The notes under the pieces were generated by a model that made no database searches, was not told the DNA's origin, and saw nothing but the letters and a program-made list of their open reading frames with translations. The translations under genes were made by a program, and so were the position numbers. From JBDSEG01 sp039920165 (GTDB lineage: Bacteria > Pseudomonadota > Gammaproteobacteria > Burkholderiales > Burkholderiaceae_C), in assembly GCA_039920165.1 (NCBI GenBank), contig JBDSEG010000157.1, positions 1 through 15,605 of the forward strand: DNA of 15,605 nucleotides. Reading direction: 5' to 3'. Below, one piece after another: positions 7,872-14,611 of this stretch; position 1 is the first letter of the stretch; each line of letters opens with the position of its first letter.

Positions 7872-8705
7872 TCAGGCGGTCTGTGCGTGCTCGCCGCGCG
7901 CGACCGCCGATTCGATCTGCTCCTGAACCCGGCGCGCGCCGCGCATCACGAGGGTCGGGTCCATGTCGGCCTGCGGCGCGATGCGAGCGGCGACCTCGTC
8001 GAGTCGCGACGGGTCGGTCATCAGCGCCTGCACCAGCGCCGAGAGCGCGCAGATCGAGCGCCGCTGCACATGCATCGGCAGTTCGAGCGTCGTGTGCACG
8101 ATGACGTGGTAGCGCACGCTCGCGACCGCCGGCGGCGCGAGGCCCCAGCTCTCGCACAGCGCGGCGCCGAGCGCGTCGTGGCTGACGCCGAATTCGGCGT
8201 GCTCGAGCATCAGCAATTCCTCGTCCGACTGCGCCGCCTGCAACAGAGGCTTGTAGCGCTGCGCCGAGTGACGGTAGAGGACCGCCTTGCCGCATTCCTC
8301 GAACAGCCCGGCCGAGTGCGCCGCCCACGGATCGACGCTCAGCGCCTGGCCGATGCGGCCCATCAGCAGGCCGCGCACGCTTGCGCGCTGCCATACCGGA
8401 TCGAGGATGGCGGCGACCGGAAAGACCGCGCGCAGGCCCATTTCGAAGGTCACCGCGGCGACCTCACGCGTTCCGAGATAGGTGATCGCCTGCTGCACGC
8501 TCTGGACCCGCCCGGACAGGCCGTACAGCGACGAGTTGACCGCCTTCAGCACGGCCGAGGCGAGCGCCATGTCCGATCCGATCAAGGCACTGACCGCGTG
8601 CAGGTTGACGTCGTCGTCGGCGAGCAGTATCGACAGTCGCACCAGCGACTCGGGCTGGGCCGGGATGTCGATATTCAGGGAACGCAGTGCGGGGTCGACG
8701 GGCAT
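7872..8705 (-). CDS. HDOD-domain protein
   Basis: 277 residues. The central part matches the HDOD family, a non-catalytic relative of HD phosphohydrolases: VNSSLYGLSGRVQSVQQAI and AITYLGTREVAAVTFEMGL are typical. Where HD enzymes have the metal-binding HD pair, this protein has GLFEECGKAVL, so it should not hydrolyse cyclic dinucleotides. HDOD proteins act as scaffolds or outputs in signalling, motility and stress responses. No receiver or GGDEF domain is attached. The gene converges on the hybrid kinase gene with only 7 bp between the stop codons, suggesting a functional pairing, but this is inference. The ATG at 8705 gives the expected N-terminus; the ribosome binding site is weak (GAAAG). 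Confidence 0.9.
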   Translation of the reverse strand: MPVDPALRSLNIDIPAQPESLVRLSILLADDDVNLHAVSALIGSDMALASAVLKAVNSSLYGLSGRVQSVQQAITYLGTREVAAVTFEMGLRAVFPVAAILDPVWQRASVRGLLMGRIGQALSVDPWAAHSAGLFEECGKAVLYRHSAQRYKPLLQAAQSDEELLMLEHAEFGVSHDALGAALCESWGLAPPAVASVRYHVIVHTTLELPMHVQRRSICALSALVQALMTDPSRLDEVAARIAPQADMDPTLVMRGARRVQEQIESAVARGEHAQTA

Positions 8706-8730
8706 GACGGGCTTTCAGGCAACTGTCTGG

Positions 8731-8758
8731 CTTATCGACGCCTGACAGGCAAAATCAA
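8731..8758 (-). promoter_or_regulatory. Candidate sigma-70 promoter for the HDOD gene
   Basis: On the minus strand TTGATT (8753-8758, -35, four of six) is followed after 16 bp by GATAAG (8731-8736, -10, four of six). Transcription would start near 8724, about 20 nt before the ATG at 8705. The spacer contains the perfect hyphenated palindrome at 8740-8750. Confidence 0.4.
8740..8750. promoter_or_regulatory. GCCTG-A-CAGGC palindrome in the HDOD / aldehyde dehydrogenase divergent region
   Basis: A perfect 11-bp palindrome with a one-base centre lies between the two divergent genes, inside the spacer of the candidate HDOD promoter and 36 bp before the aldehyde dehydrogenase ATG. An additional TCAGGC (8715-8720) repeats one half-site. 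The placement suits a repressor operator, but no regulator is identified. Confidence 0.3.
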
Positions 8759-8785
8759 GCACGCTCATGGCGTGAAGGAAACAGC

Positions 8786-10222
8786 ATGCAACATCATTTC
8801 ATCGGCGGCGAGTGGGTTGCCGCGGCGAGTGGCGAAACCCTGCCGGTCATCGACCCGAGCACCGGCGAGGTGTTCGACCAGATCGCGCGCGGCAGCAAAG
8901 CCGATATCGACCGCGCCGTTGCCGCGGCGCGCGCCGCGCTCGACGGTCCGTGGGGGCGCCTGACCGCCACCGAGCGAGGACGCATCCTGTCGAAGATGGC
9001 GCAGCTCATCACGTCGCGCCACGAAGAGCTGGCGCAGCTCGAAGCGCGCGACACCGGCAAGCCGATGTCCCAGGCGCGCAACGACATCACGGTCGCCGCG
9101 CGCTACTGCGAGTTCTACGGTGGCGCGGCCGACAAGCTGCACGGCGAGCAGATTCCCTACCTCAACGACTACCACGTCGTCGTGCTGCGCGAGCCCTATG
9201 GCGTGACGGCGCACATCCTGCCCTGGAACTATCCGGCGCAGATGTTCGGCCGCTCGGTCGTGCCGGCGCTCGCGACCGGCAATGCGCCGGTGCTCAAGCC
9301 TTCTGAAGATGCTTGCCTCACGCCCCTGGCCTTCTGCGCGATCGCCAAGGAAGCCGGCCTGCCCGACGGTGCGCTCGGCGTCGTCACCGGCCTGGGCGAA
9401 GAAGCCGGCGCGGCGCTGACGAGCCACGGCGACATCGACTTCGTCACCTTCACCGGCTCGCCCGAGGTCGGCACGCTGGTGCAGAAGTCGGCCGCCGAGC
9501 GCAACCTGAAATGCGTGCTCGAACTCGGCGGCAAATCGCCGCAGATCGTGTTCGAGGATGCCGACCTCGAACGCGCCGCCGAGTTCGCGCTGAAGGCGAT
9601 CGTGCAGAACGCCGGGCAGACCTGCTCGGCCGGCAGCCGGCTGCTGGTGCAGGAGAGCGTGTACGACCGCTTCGTCGCGATGGTCGCGCAGCGCATCGAG
9701 CGCTCGGTCGCCGGCACGCCGCAGATGGACAAGGACTGCGGCCCGCTGATCAACGAGGCGCAAAAGCGCCGTGTCGAGGGCTTTCTGCGCCGGGCGCAGG
9801 AAAGCGGGCTGCCGGTCCTCGCGCGGGGTCGCGTCGCCGACGATGTGCCGCCCGGCGGCTTCTACGTCGCGCCGACCCTTTTTGGCCGGGTGCCGCGCGG
9901 CAATCCGCTTGCCTGCGACGAGGTGTTCGGCCCGGTCCTCGCGGCGCTTTCATTCAATGACGAGGACGACGCGGTGCAACTCGCCAACGCGACGGACTAC
10001 GGCCTGATCGCCGGAATCTGGACCCGCGACGGCGGCCGCCAGACGCGGGTGGCGCGGCGCATGCGCTGCGGTCAAGTCTATATCAACACCTTTGGCGCCG
10101 GCGGCGGCGTCGAGTTGCCTTTCGGGGGCGTCAAGCGCAGCGGTCACGGGCGCGAAAAAGGCTTCATGGCACTCGAGGAATTCTGTGTCGTGAAGACTGT
10201 GGTCCAGTATTTCGGCCGGTGA
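8786..10222 (+). CDS. NAD(P)-dependent aldehyde dehydrogenase
   Basis: 478 residues, full length for the ALDH superfamily. The catalytic residues are visible: N148 in ILPWNYP, E246 in LELGGKSP and the nucleophile C280 in QNAGQTCSAGSRL. FTGSPEVGT (about residues 224-232) is the nucleotide-binding turn. The enzyme oxidises an aldehyde to the acid with NAD or NADP in the cytoplasm. The overall style resembles betaine-aldehyde / aminoaldehyde dehydrogenases, but substrate cannot be read from the sequence. GAAGGAA at 8774-8780 is a strong ribosome binding site for the ATG at 8786. The gene is divergent from the HDOD gene across an 80-bp region and is followed directly by a HAD phosphatase gene, with which it probably forms an operon. 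Confidence 0.95.
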   Translation: MQHHFIGGEWVAAASGETLPVIDPSTGEVFDQIARGSKADIDRAVAAARAALDGPWGRLTATERGRILSKMAQLITSRHEELAQLEARDTGKPMSQARNDITVAARYCEFYGGAADKLHGEQIPYLNDYHVVVLREPYGVTAHILPWNYPAQMFGRSVVPALATGNAPVLKPSEDACLTPLAFCAIAKEAGLPDGALGVVTGLGEEAGAALTSHGDIDFVTFTGSPEVGTLVQKSAAERNLKCVLELGGKSPQIVFEDADLERAAEFALKAIVQNAGQTCSAGSRLLVQESVYDRFVAMVAQRIERSVAGTPQMDKDCGPLINEAQKRRVEGFLRRAQESGLPVLARGRVADDVPPGGFYVAPTLFGRVPRGNPLACDEVFGPVLAALSFNDEDDAVQLANATDYGLIAGIWTRDGGRQTRVARRMRCGQVYINTFGAGGGVELPFGGVKRSGHGREKGFMALEEFCVVKTVVQYFGR

Positions 10223-10257
10223 GAATCGATGCTGTCGATGACGCGTTGCAAACCCGC

Positions 10258-10878
10258 ATGACCCGACCCGTTCTCGCCCTCGACGCCGACGGCGTGCTGC
10301 TCGACTTCCACCTCGGCTATGCGGTGGCCTGGAAGCGCGCCTTCGGCGCGATGCCGGCCGAGCGCGACCCGCTCGCCTACTGGCCGATGGACCGCTGGGA
10401 TGTGAGCCGTCTCGATGCCGACAAGCGCGCGCATTTTCGCCAGTTCTTCGATGCGCAGTTCTGGTCGACCGTGCCGGCGATCCCCGGTGCGGTCGACGCC
10501 TGCCGGCGCCTGCATGCGGCGGGCTTCGAGCTCGTATGTGTATCGGCGCTGGAAGAGGAGTTCGAGGACGACCGCCTGCGCAATCTGCGCGATCTCGGCT
10601 TCCCGATTGAGCGCGTCATCGCGACCGGCAATGCTGCCGGCGAGATCAGCCCGAAGGCCGAGGCCATCCGCGGCCTGCGCCCGCTCGCCTTCGTTGACGA
10701 CTACCTGCCCTATCTGCGCGGCCTGCCGGCGTCGGTGCACACGGCGCTGGTGCTGCGCGCGCCCAACGGCAGTCCGAATGTCGGCGATGACCTGGCACTC
10801 GCCGATTCGCTCCACGCCGACCTCGGCCATTTCGCCGAGCACTGGCTGGCACGCTCGGCGCCACGCTCTCCGACCTAA
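10258..10878 (+). CDS. HAD-family hydrolase (small-molecule phosphatase type)
   Basis: 206 residues. All four HAD motifs are present: I, LDADGVLLD with D9 (nucleophile) and D11; II, VSALE with S96; III, K133 in ISPKAEAI; IV, FVDDY with D147 and D148. This indicates a phosphoaspartate phosphatase with a small helical cap. The substrate is unknown. The start is ambiguous: ATG 10258 places the nucleophile nine residues in, as is usual, while a GTG at 10219 overlaps the aldehyde dehydrogenase stop (GTGA) and would add 13 residues. Neither has a clear ribosome binding site. The stop overlaps by 4 bp the stop of the convergent esterase gene. Confidence 0.88.
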   Translation: MTRPVLALDADGVLLDFHLGYAVAWKRAFGAMPAERDPLAYWPMDRWDVSRLDADKRAHFRQFFDAQFWSTVPAIPGAVDACRRLHAAGFELVCVSALEEEFEDDRLRNLRDLGFPIERVIATGNAAGEISPKAEAIRGLRPLAFVDDYLPYLRGLPASVHTALVLRAPNGSPNVGDDLALADSLHADLGHFAEHWLARSAPRSPT

Positions 10879-11531
10879 ACCAGCACCTTCAACAGCCAGC
10901 GGTTCAGGTCGACGATCTCCTGCGGACAGACCGAGTGCTGCATCGGGTAGTCGTGCCACTCGACCGGATGGCCGAACTGCACCAGCGCACCTCGCGAGGC
11001 CATCGCGCGGGCGATCGGAATCATGCCGTCGCTGCGGCCGTGGGCCATGAAGATCGGCAGGTCGGAATGAGCCGCGTTGCGCTCGGTTGCGGTCAGCGCG
11101 GCGAGCGGCAGATAGCCCGACAGGCAGGCAAGTCCGGCCAGCCGCTCGCGCAGCCGCAGCCCGGTCATCAGCGCCATCGCGCAACCTTGCGAAAACCCGG
11201 CCAGCACGATGCGCGAGGCCGCAACGCCGCGCGCCGCTTCCTTGGCGATCAGCGTTTCGACCAGCGCCTGCGATGCGCGCAGTCCGGCTTCGTCTTCCGG
11301 CTGTCCCGGACCGAGGATGTCGTACCACGCGGGCATCACGTAGCCGCCATTGATCGTGACCGGTCGCGTCGGACTGTGCGGAAAGATAAATCGCACCGCG
11401 CCGATCGCGCTCAGGTCCAGCTCTTCGGCAACCGGTACGAAATCGTTCCCGTCGGCGCCCAGGCCGTGCAGGATGATGATGCTCGTGCGCGGCTCGGCGG
11501 CGGTCTCGACTTCGATCGTGGCAAGCGGCAT
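10875..11531 (-). CDS. Alpha/beta-hydrolase carboxylesterase (phospholipase/carboxylesterase family)
   Basis: 218 residues, the usual length of the Abhydrolase_2 / EstB-like family. LHGLGADGNDF (21-31) is the family's N-terminal HG motif; the triad is S114 in GFSQG, D168 in HGRSDGMIP and H199 in YPMQHS. Family members hydrolyse short-chain carboxylic esters and some lysophospholipids in the cytoplasm; no signal peptide is present here. The gene converges on the HAD gene with a 4-bp overlap of stop codons. A TAGACT sequence about 40 bp upstream of the start could be a -10 box, but no ribosome binding site is evident. Confidence 0.93.
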   Translation of the reverse strand: MPLATIEVETAAEPRTSIIILHGLGADGNDFVPVAEELDLSAIGAVRFIFPHSPTRPVTINGGYVMPAWYDILGPGQPEDEAGLRASQALVETLIAKEAARGVAASRIVLAGFSQGCAMALMTGLRLRERLAGLACLSGYLPLAALTATERNAAHSDLPIFMAHGRSDGMIPIARAMASRGALVQFGHPVEWHDYPMQHSVCPQEIVDLNRWLLKVLV

Positions 11532-11588
11532 GGGACAGGTCGGGGGCGGTAGGAGGCGCGCCAGTCTAACGGCGTGGCGCCGACTCTT

Positions 11589-11660
11589 TCAGAGCGCGAA
11601 GTCGTAGTCGATGACGACCGGCGCGCGGTCGGAGACGCGCTGTTCGAGATAGATATGAAC
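11589..11660 (-). pseudogene. Degenerate 3'-end remnant of an exonuclease III gene
   Basis: On the minus strand this reads VHIYLEQRVSDRAPVVIDYD, then FAL and a stop. The intact exonuclease III in this window ends QIYLDQRFSDHAPLIIDYDF, then KL. By hand alignment 53 of 69 coding positions shared with the intact gene are identical. The catalytic His of the SDHAP motif has become Arg. The upstream frame meets a stop within about 10 codons, so nothing else of the gene remains. It is not expected to be expressed as a protein. Confidence 0.8.
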
Positions 11661-11707
11661 TCTGTCGCTCTGCGAGCGAAGCACCCGTCATCCCTTCGGC
11701 GCAACCC

Positions 11708-11857
11708 CTATGCCCCGCCCAATCCACCGGGCAATCGGATCGAGTTGTCCAGCAGCCAGGCCAGCCGGCGGACACGCGTTCCTGCCGCGTCGGCGAGGCG
11801 CGCATCGGCGCGGCGTCCTGAGGTCGGCGGCGGTGTGGAAGGGCTGCGGTCTGCCAT
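11708..11857 (-). pseudogene. Truncated DUF4112 gene (N-terminal stump)
   Basis: A 49-codon frame starts with ATG at 11857, only 3 bp after the mscS stop codon, and ends in TAG. Its second half, RRLAWLLDNSIRLPGG (30-45), looks like the opening of DUF4112 membrane proteins, which normally continue with a glycine/leucine-rich hydrophobic region. Here the frame is cut right after that. The intact family is usually well over 100 residues. The stump and mscS form what was probably a two-gene operon. The DUF4112 assignment is from memory of the family pattern and rests on about 16 residues. Confidence 0.55.
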
Positions 11858-11860
11858 GCC

Positions 11861-12916
11861 TCAAGACGGCTCGACGCCGGTACCTGCCGCAGCCGCGTCG
11901 TCCGGTCGTTGTTTCGCCCGCTGCGCCCTCTGCGCCTGCTCCCAGCGTGGCAAGGGCGCGTCGCGGTCCTTGGGTCGCGGCCAGCCCTCGCGCTGTTCGC
12001 CACGCCGGCCGTCGTCGGCCTCCGTCTGGTCGTGGAAGAGCTGCACCTGAGTGTCATAAGGCATGTCGATGCCCGCCTCGTCCAAGGCCAGCTTGATGGC
12101 GGTCAGCACTTTTGCCTGCACTTGAACCACGTCGGCGCGGCGGCTCTCTGTCCACCAGCGCACGCGGATCGTGACCCAGCTCGCCGCCAGGTCCCAGGTC
12201 AGCGCCTCGGGCTTGGGCTCGGACAGCACTTCGGTGACAGAGCTCACGGCATCAATCAGCACCTGCCGCGCATGCTCGATGCCATCGCCGTAACCAATGC
12301 CGACGTCGTACTGGCTGCGGCGCCTGTCATGCGCGGTCTTCACCGTGACGGCATGGGTGTAGATATCGCTGTTGGGCACGACGATGCGCTGCCCGTCGTA
12401 GGTCTTGATGATCGTGGCGCGGGTCTCGATCCGCTCCACCGTACCTTCATAGCCGTTGATCTCGATCTGGTCATTGATCTCGAAAGGCTGCCGGATCAGG
12501 ATGAGCAATCCCGCCAGCCAGTTCTGGAGGATGTCCTTGAACGCAAAGCCGATGGCCACCGAGCTGACCCCGAGCCCGCTGACCAGGTCGCCCGGCTTCA
12601 GCGACGGGATGATGATGGTGGCGGCCAGCAGGAAGCCCAGCAGCAAGACCAGCCACTTGACGAACCCGCCCAGCATCTCGCCCAGGTTAGGGCGATCGCT
12701 GCGCGTACCAGCCCGCCTCACTAACTTCTGGGCAACACGCCCCAGACCCCAGAAGACCAGCATAACGACCAGACCGACGGCGATGTTAGGCAGCATCCTC
12801 GTGGCGCCATCAATCCAGGCGTCGATACGCTCGACGGCCATCCCGAGGTCAACATCGACGCGCTGCGGCACGTCGGCAGCGCTTGCAGCCGCGGCAGTGA
12901 CAGTCGGATCGGCCAT
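11861..12916 (-). CDS. Small-conductance mechanosensitive channel (MscS family)
   Basis: 351 residues. TM1 is about 42-62 and TM2 about 85-104. TM3, the pore-lining helix, is about 111-141 and contains GVSSVAIGFAFKDILQNW, the strongest MscS signature. It is followed by the beta domain (145-190), with GTVERIETRATII and VVPNSD. The C-terminal 55 residues are charged and low in complexity, longer than in E. coli MscS. The protein opens under membrane tension and releases solutes on osmotic downshock. GGAG at 12927-12930 (minus strand) is a ribosome binding site 10 nt before the ATG at 12916. Hand counts of several 60-base lines give about 55-70% GC here against about 73% in the aldehyde dehydrogenase gene, compatible with a different origin. 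Confidence 0.93.
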   Translation of the reverse strand: MADPTVTAAAASAADVPQRVDVDLGMAVERIDAWIDGATRMLPNIAVGLVVMLVFWGLGRVAQKLVRRAGTRSDRPNLGEMLGGFVKWLVLLLGFLLAATIIIPSLKPGDLVSGLGVSSVAIGFAFKDILQNWLAGLLILIRQPFEINDQIEINGYEGTVERIETRATIIKTYDGQRIVVPNSDIYTHAVTVKTAHDRRRSQYDVGIGYGDGIEHARQVLIDAVSSVTEVLSEPKPEALTWDLAASWVTIRVRWWTESRRADVVQVQAKVLTAIKLALDEAGIDMPYDTQVQLFHDQTEADDGRRGEQREGWPRPKDRDAPLPRWEQAQRAQRAKQRPDDAAAAGTGVEPS

Positions 12917-12991
12917 GCTGCAATTGCTCCCGCAGTGGATGCCGCAGTCTAGCTGCGCGTAGCCGCTGGTCGCCCTTGGCTGCTGCGCAAC

Positions 12992-13001
12992 CTATATAGG
13001 A
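12992..13001 (-). promoter_or_regulatory. CCTATATAGG palindrome, possible mscS -10 region
   Basis: A 10-bp perfect palindrome with TATATA at its centre lies about 75 bp upstream of the mscS start, in the 218-bp gap between mscS and xth. It is the most AT-rich spot nearby and may serve as a -10 box. No convincing -35 box is found at the right distance. The rest of the gap holds no gene that I can support. Confidence 0.25.
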
Positions 13002-13134
13002 CTTGTCCACAACAGGTTCGTGCCAGCGGTGGATTGCGGCGGTGCTGCTGTCGACGATCAACTGGGACGGGCCATTCGACGCTGCCGCCTGGGACGTCGG
13101 CGGACGTTCAGGGGCTGGCCGTGTTCACCAACGC

Positions 13135-13932
13135 TCACAGCTTGAAGTCATAGTCGATGATCAAAGGCGCGTGGTCCGAAAAGCGCTGATCCAGGTAGAT
13201 CTGCTCGCGCTGGGCGGTCGCGGCGATGCCTGGAGTTGCCAACTGATAGTCCAGGCGCCAGCCGACATTCTTGGCGCGCGCCTGCCCGCGGTTGCTCCAC
13301 CAGGTGTATTGCTCGGGGTGCGGGTTCAGGGTGCGAAAGACATCGACCAGCCCGAGCTCGTCGAAACATGCCGTGAGCCAGGCGCGCTCCTCGGGCAGGA
13401 AGCCGCTGTTCTTGCGGTTGCCGCGCCAGTTCTTGAGGTCGATCTCCTTGTGCGCGATATTGATGTCGCCGACCAGGATGAACTCGCGCTCGGCTGTCAG
13501 GCGCTTCAAGTGCGGCGCCATCAGCTCGAGAAAGCGGTATTTGGCGAGTTGCCGGTGTTCGCCGCTCGAGCCGCTCGGGAAGTAGCAGCTGACGATGCTG
13601 AAGTTCGGGATCGCGGCGCGCAGCGGCTGGTCGAAGCGAACCTCGACATAGCGCCCTTCGGCGTCGAACTCAGAGTCGCCGATGCCGGTCACCACCGCGC
13701 TCGGGGGACGCCGCGAATAAACCCCGACGCCCGAGTAGCCCTTCTTGTCGGCATAGTGGAAATGGCCTTGCATCCCGGCCATTCGGTCGAAGCGACCGAT
13801 CACGCGGTCGGCCTGGGCCTTGATCTCCTGGACCCCCATACAATCCGCCGCGACGCCCTCGGCCCAGGCTTCGAAGCCCTTGCTGGCCGCCGAGCGGATG
13901 CCGTTCAGATTCAGTGAAACGAGACGAAACAC
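13135..13932 (-). CDS. xth: Exodeoxyribonuclease III (AP endonuclease)
   Basis: 265 residues, normal for the ExoIII family. Visible active-site residues: N8 in LNLNG, E36 in QEIK, Y117 in SCYFP, D156 and N158 in GDINI, and D253-H254 in SDHAP. The enzyme nicks DNA at abasic sites and degrades 3' ends in base-excision repair. The start is GTG at 13932, because the family begins directly at the FRLVSLNLNG strand; GGGA lies just upstream. The frame stays open further upstream, but that would run through pyrE on the other strand. The divergent pyrE start is only 10 bp away. The stop-proximal end of this gene is duplicated in degenerate form at 11589-11660. Confidence 0.95.
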   Translation of the reverse strand: MFRLVSLNLNGIRSAASKGFEAWAEGVAADCMGVQEIKAQADRVIGRFDRMAGMQGHFHYADKKGYSGVGVYSRRPPSAVVTGIGDSEFDAEGRYVEVRFDQPLRAAIPNFSIVSCYFPSGSSGEHRQLAKYRFLELMAPHLKRLTAEREFILVGDINIAHKEIDLKNWRGNRKNSGFLPEERAWLTACFDELGLVDVFRTLNPHPEQYTWWSNRGQARAKNVGWRLDYQLATPGIAATAQREQIYLDQRFSDHAPLIIDYDFKL

Positions 13933-13942
13933 AGGATTCCCG

Positions 13943-14611
13943 ATGAGCGATGCCCCGGACCGCCTCGCTTCGGACTTCGTGAGGTTTTCGGTCGAAGCGG
14001 GGGTCTTGAGGTTCGGCGAATTCAAGACCAAGGCGGGGCGGCTGTCGCCGTACTTCTTCAACGCCGGCCGGTTCGACGATGGCGCCAAGCTCGGGCGTCT
14101 CGCGCAATTCTATGCACGCCGCCTCGCGCTCGGCGGCATCGAGTGCGACCTGATTTTCGGTCCTGCTTACAAGGGTATCGCGCTCGCTGCGACACTGGCG
14201 GTGGAGCTGTCGCGCGATGGTCGCGCCATTCCGTACGCCTACAACCGAAAAGAGGCCAAAGATCACGGCGAGGGGGGAACCTTGGTCGGCGCCGCCCTCA
14301 AGGGGCGTGTGTTGATCGTCGATGATGTGATCTCGGCTGGCACCTCGGTGCGCGAGTCGATCGGGTTGATCCGGATCGGGGGTGGGACGCCGCATGCCGT
14401 GCTGCTGGCGCTTGACCGGCAGGAACGCACGGGCGAGGGTGGCGACGATGCCGGCAGCTCGGCGGTCCAGCAGGTGCAGCAGGCCGGACTGCAGGTGGCG
14501 GCCATCGCGACGCTCGCCGATCTGCTCGGTTATCTGCAGTCGGCCGACGACCCGGCGCTCGCGTCGCATGCCGGCGCGGTTCGGGCGTACCGCGAACGTT
14601 ATGGAGTGTGA
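13943..14611 (+). CDS. pyrE: Orotate phosphoribosyltransferase
   Basis: 222 residues, close to the E. coli length. VLIVDDVISAGTS (123-135) is the PRPP-binding motif and RKEAKDHGEGG (102-112) the flexible catalytic loop. FGEFKTKAGRLSPYFFNAG (24-42) is the substrate-binding N-terminal region. The enzyme joins orotate to PRPP to give OMP, the fifth step of pyrimidine synthesis. AGGA at 13933-13936 precedes the ATG at 13943. The promoter must lie inside the 5' part of the divergent xth gene. The DUF4124 gene begins immediately after the stop, so the two are probably co-transcribed. Confidence 0.97.
   Translation: MSDAPDRLASDFVRFSVEAGVLRFGEFKTKAGRLSPYFFNAGRFDDGAKLGRLAQFYARRLALGGIECDLIFGPAYKGIALAATLAVELSRDGRAIPYAYNRKEAKDHGEGGTLVGAALKGRVLIVDDVISAGTSVRESIGLIRIGGGTPHAVLLALDRQERTGEGGDDAGSSAVQQVQQAGLQVAAIATLADLLGYLQSADDPALASHAGAVRAYRERYGV

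Larger units (their letters stand above)
11532..11860. other. 329-bp gap without an intact gene; junction of two gene remnants
   Basis: This is the only stretch longer than 300 bp without a complete gene. It contains the exonuclease III tail remnant, then about 47 bp of unrecognised sequence (11661-11707), then the DUF4112 stump. The first 57 bp (11532-11588) should hold the promoter of the esterase gene. No transposase, tRNA or long repeat is seen. Confidence 0.7.

Noticed and set aside
7872..8705. HD-type phosphodiesterase
   Set aside because: The metal-binding HD pair is replaced by EE/CG, so HDOD without catalytic activity is the better call.
13004..13012. TTGTCCACA resembling a DnaA box
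   Set aside because: Single site with one mismatch; no other boxes, no AT-rich unwinding region and no dnaA or dnaN nearby.
13135..14088. Longer exonuclease III starting at an ATG at 14088
   Set aside because: The extra 52 residues would be antisense to pyrE and do not resemble the family; the family start fits the GTG at 13932.
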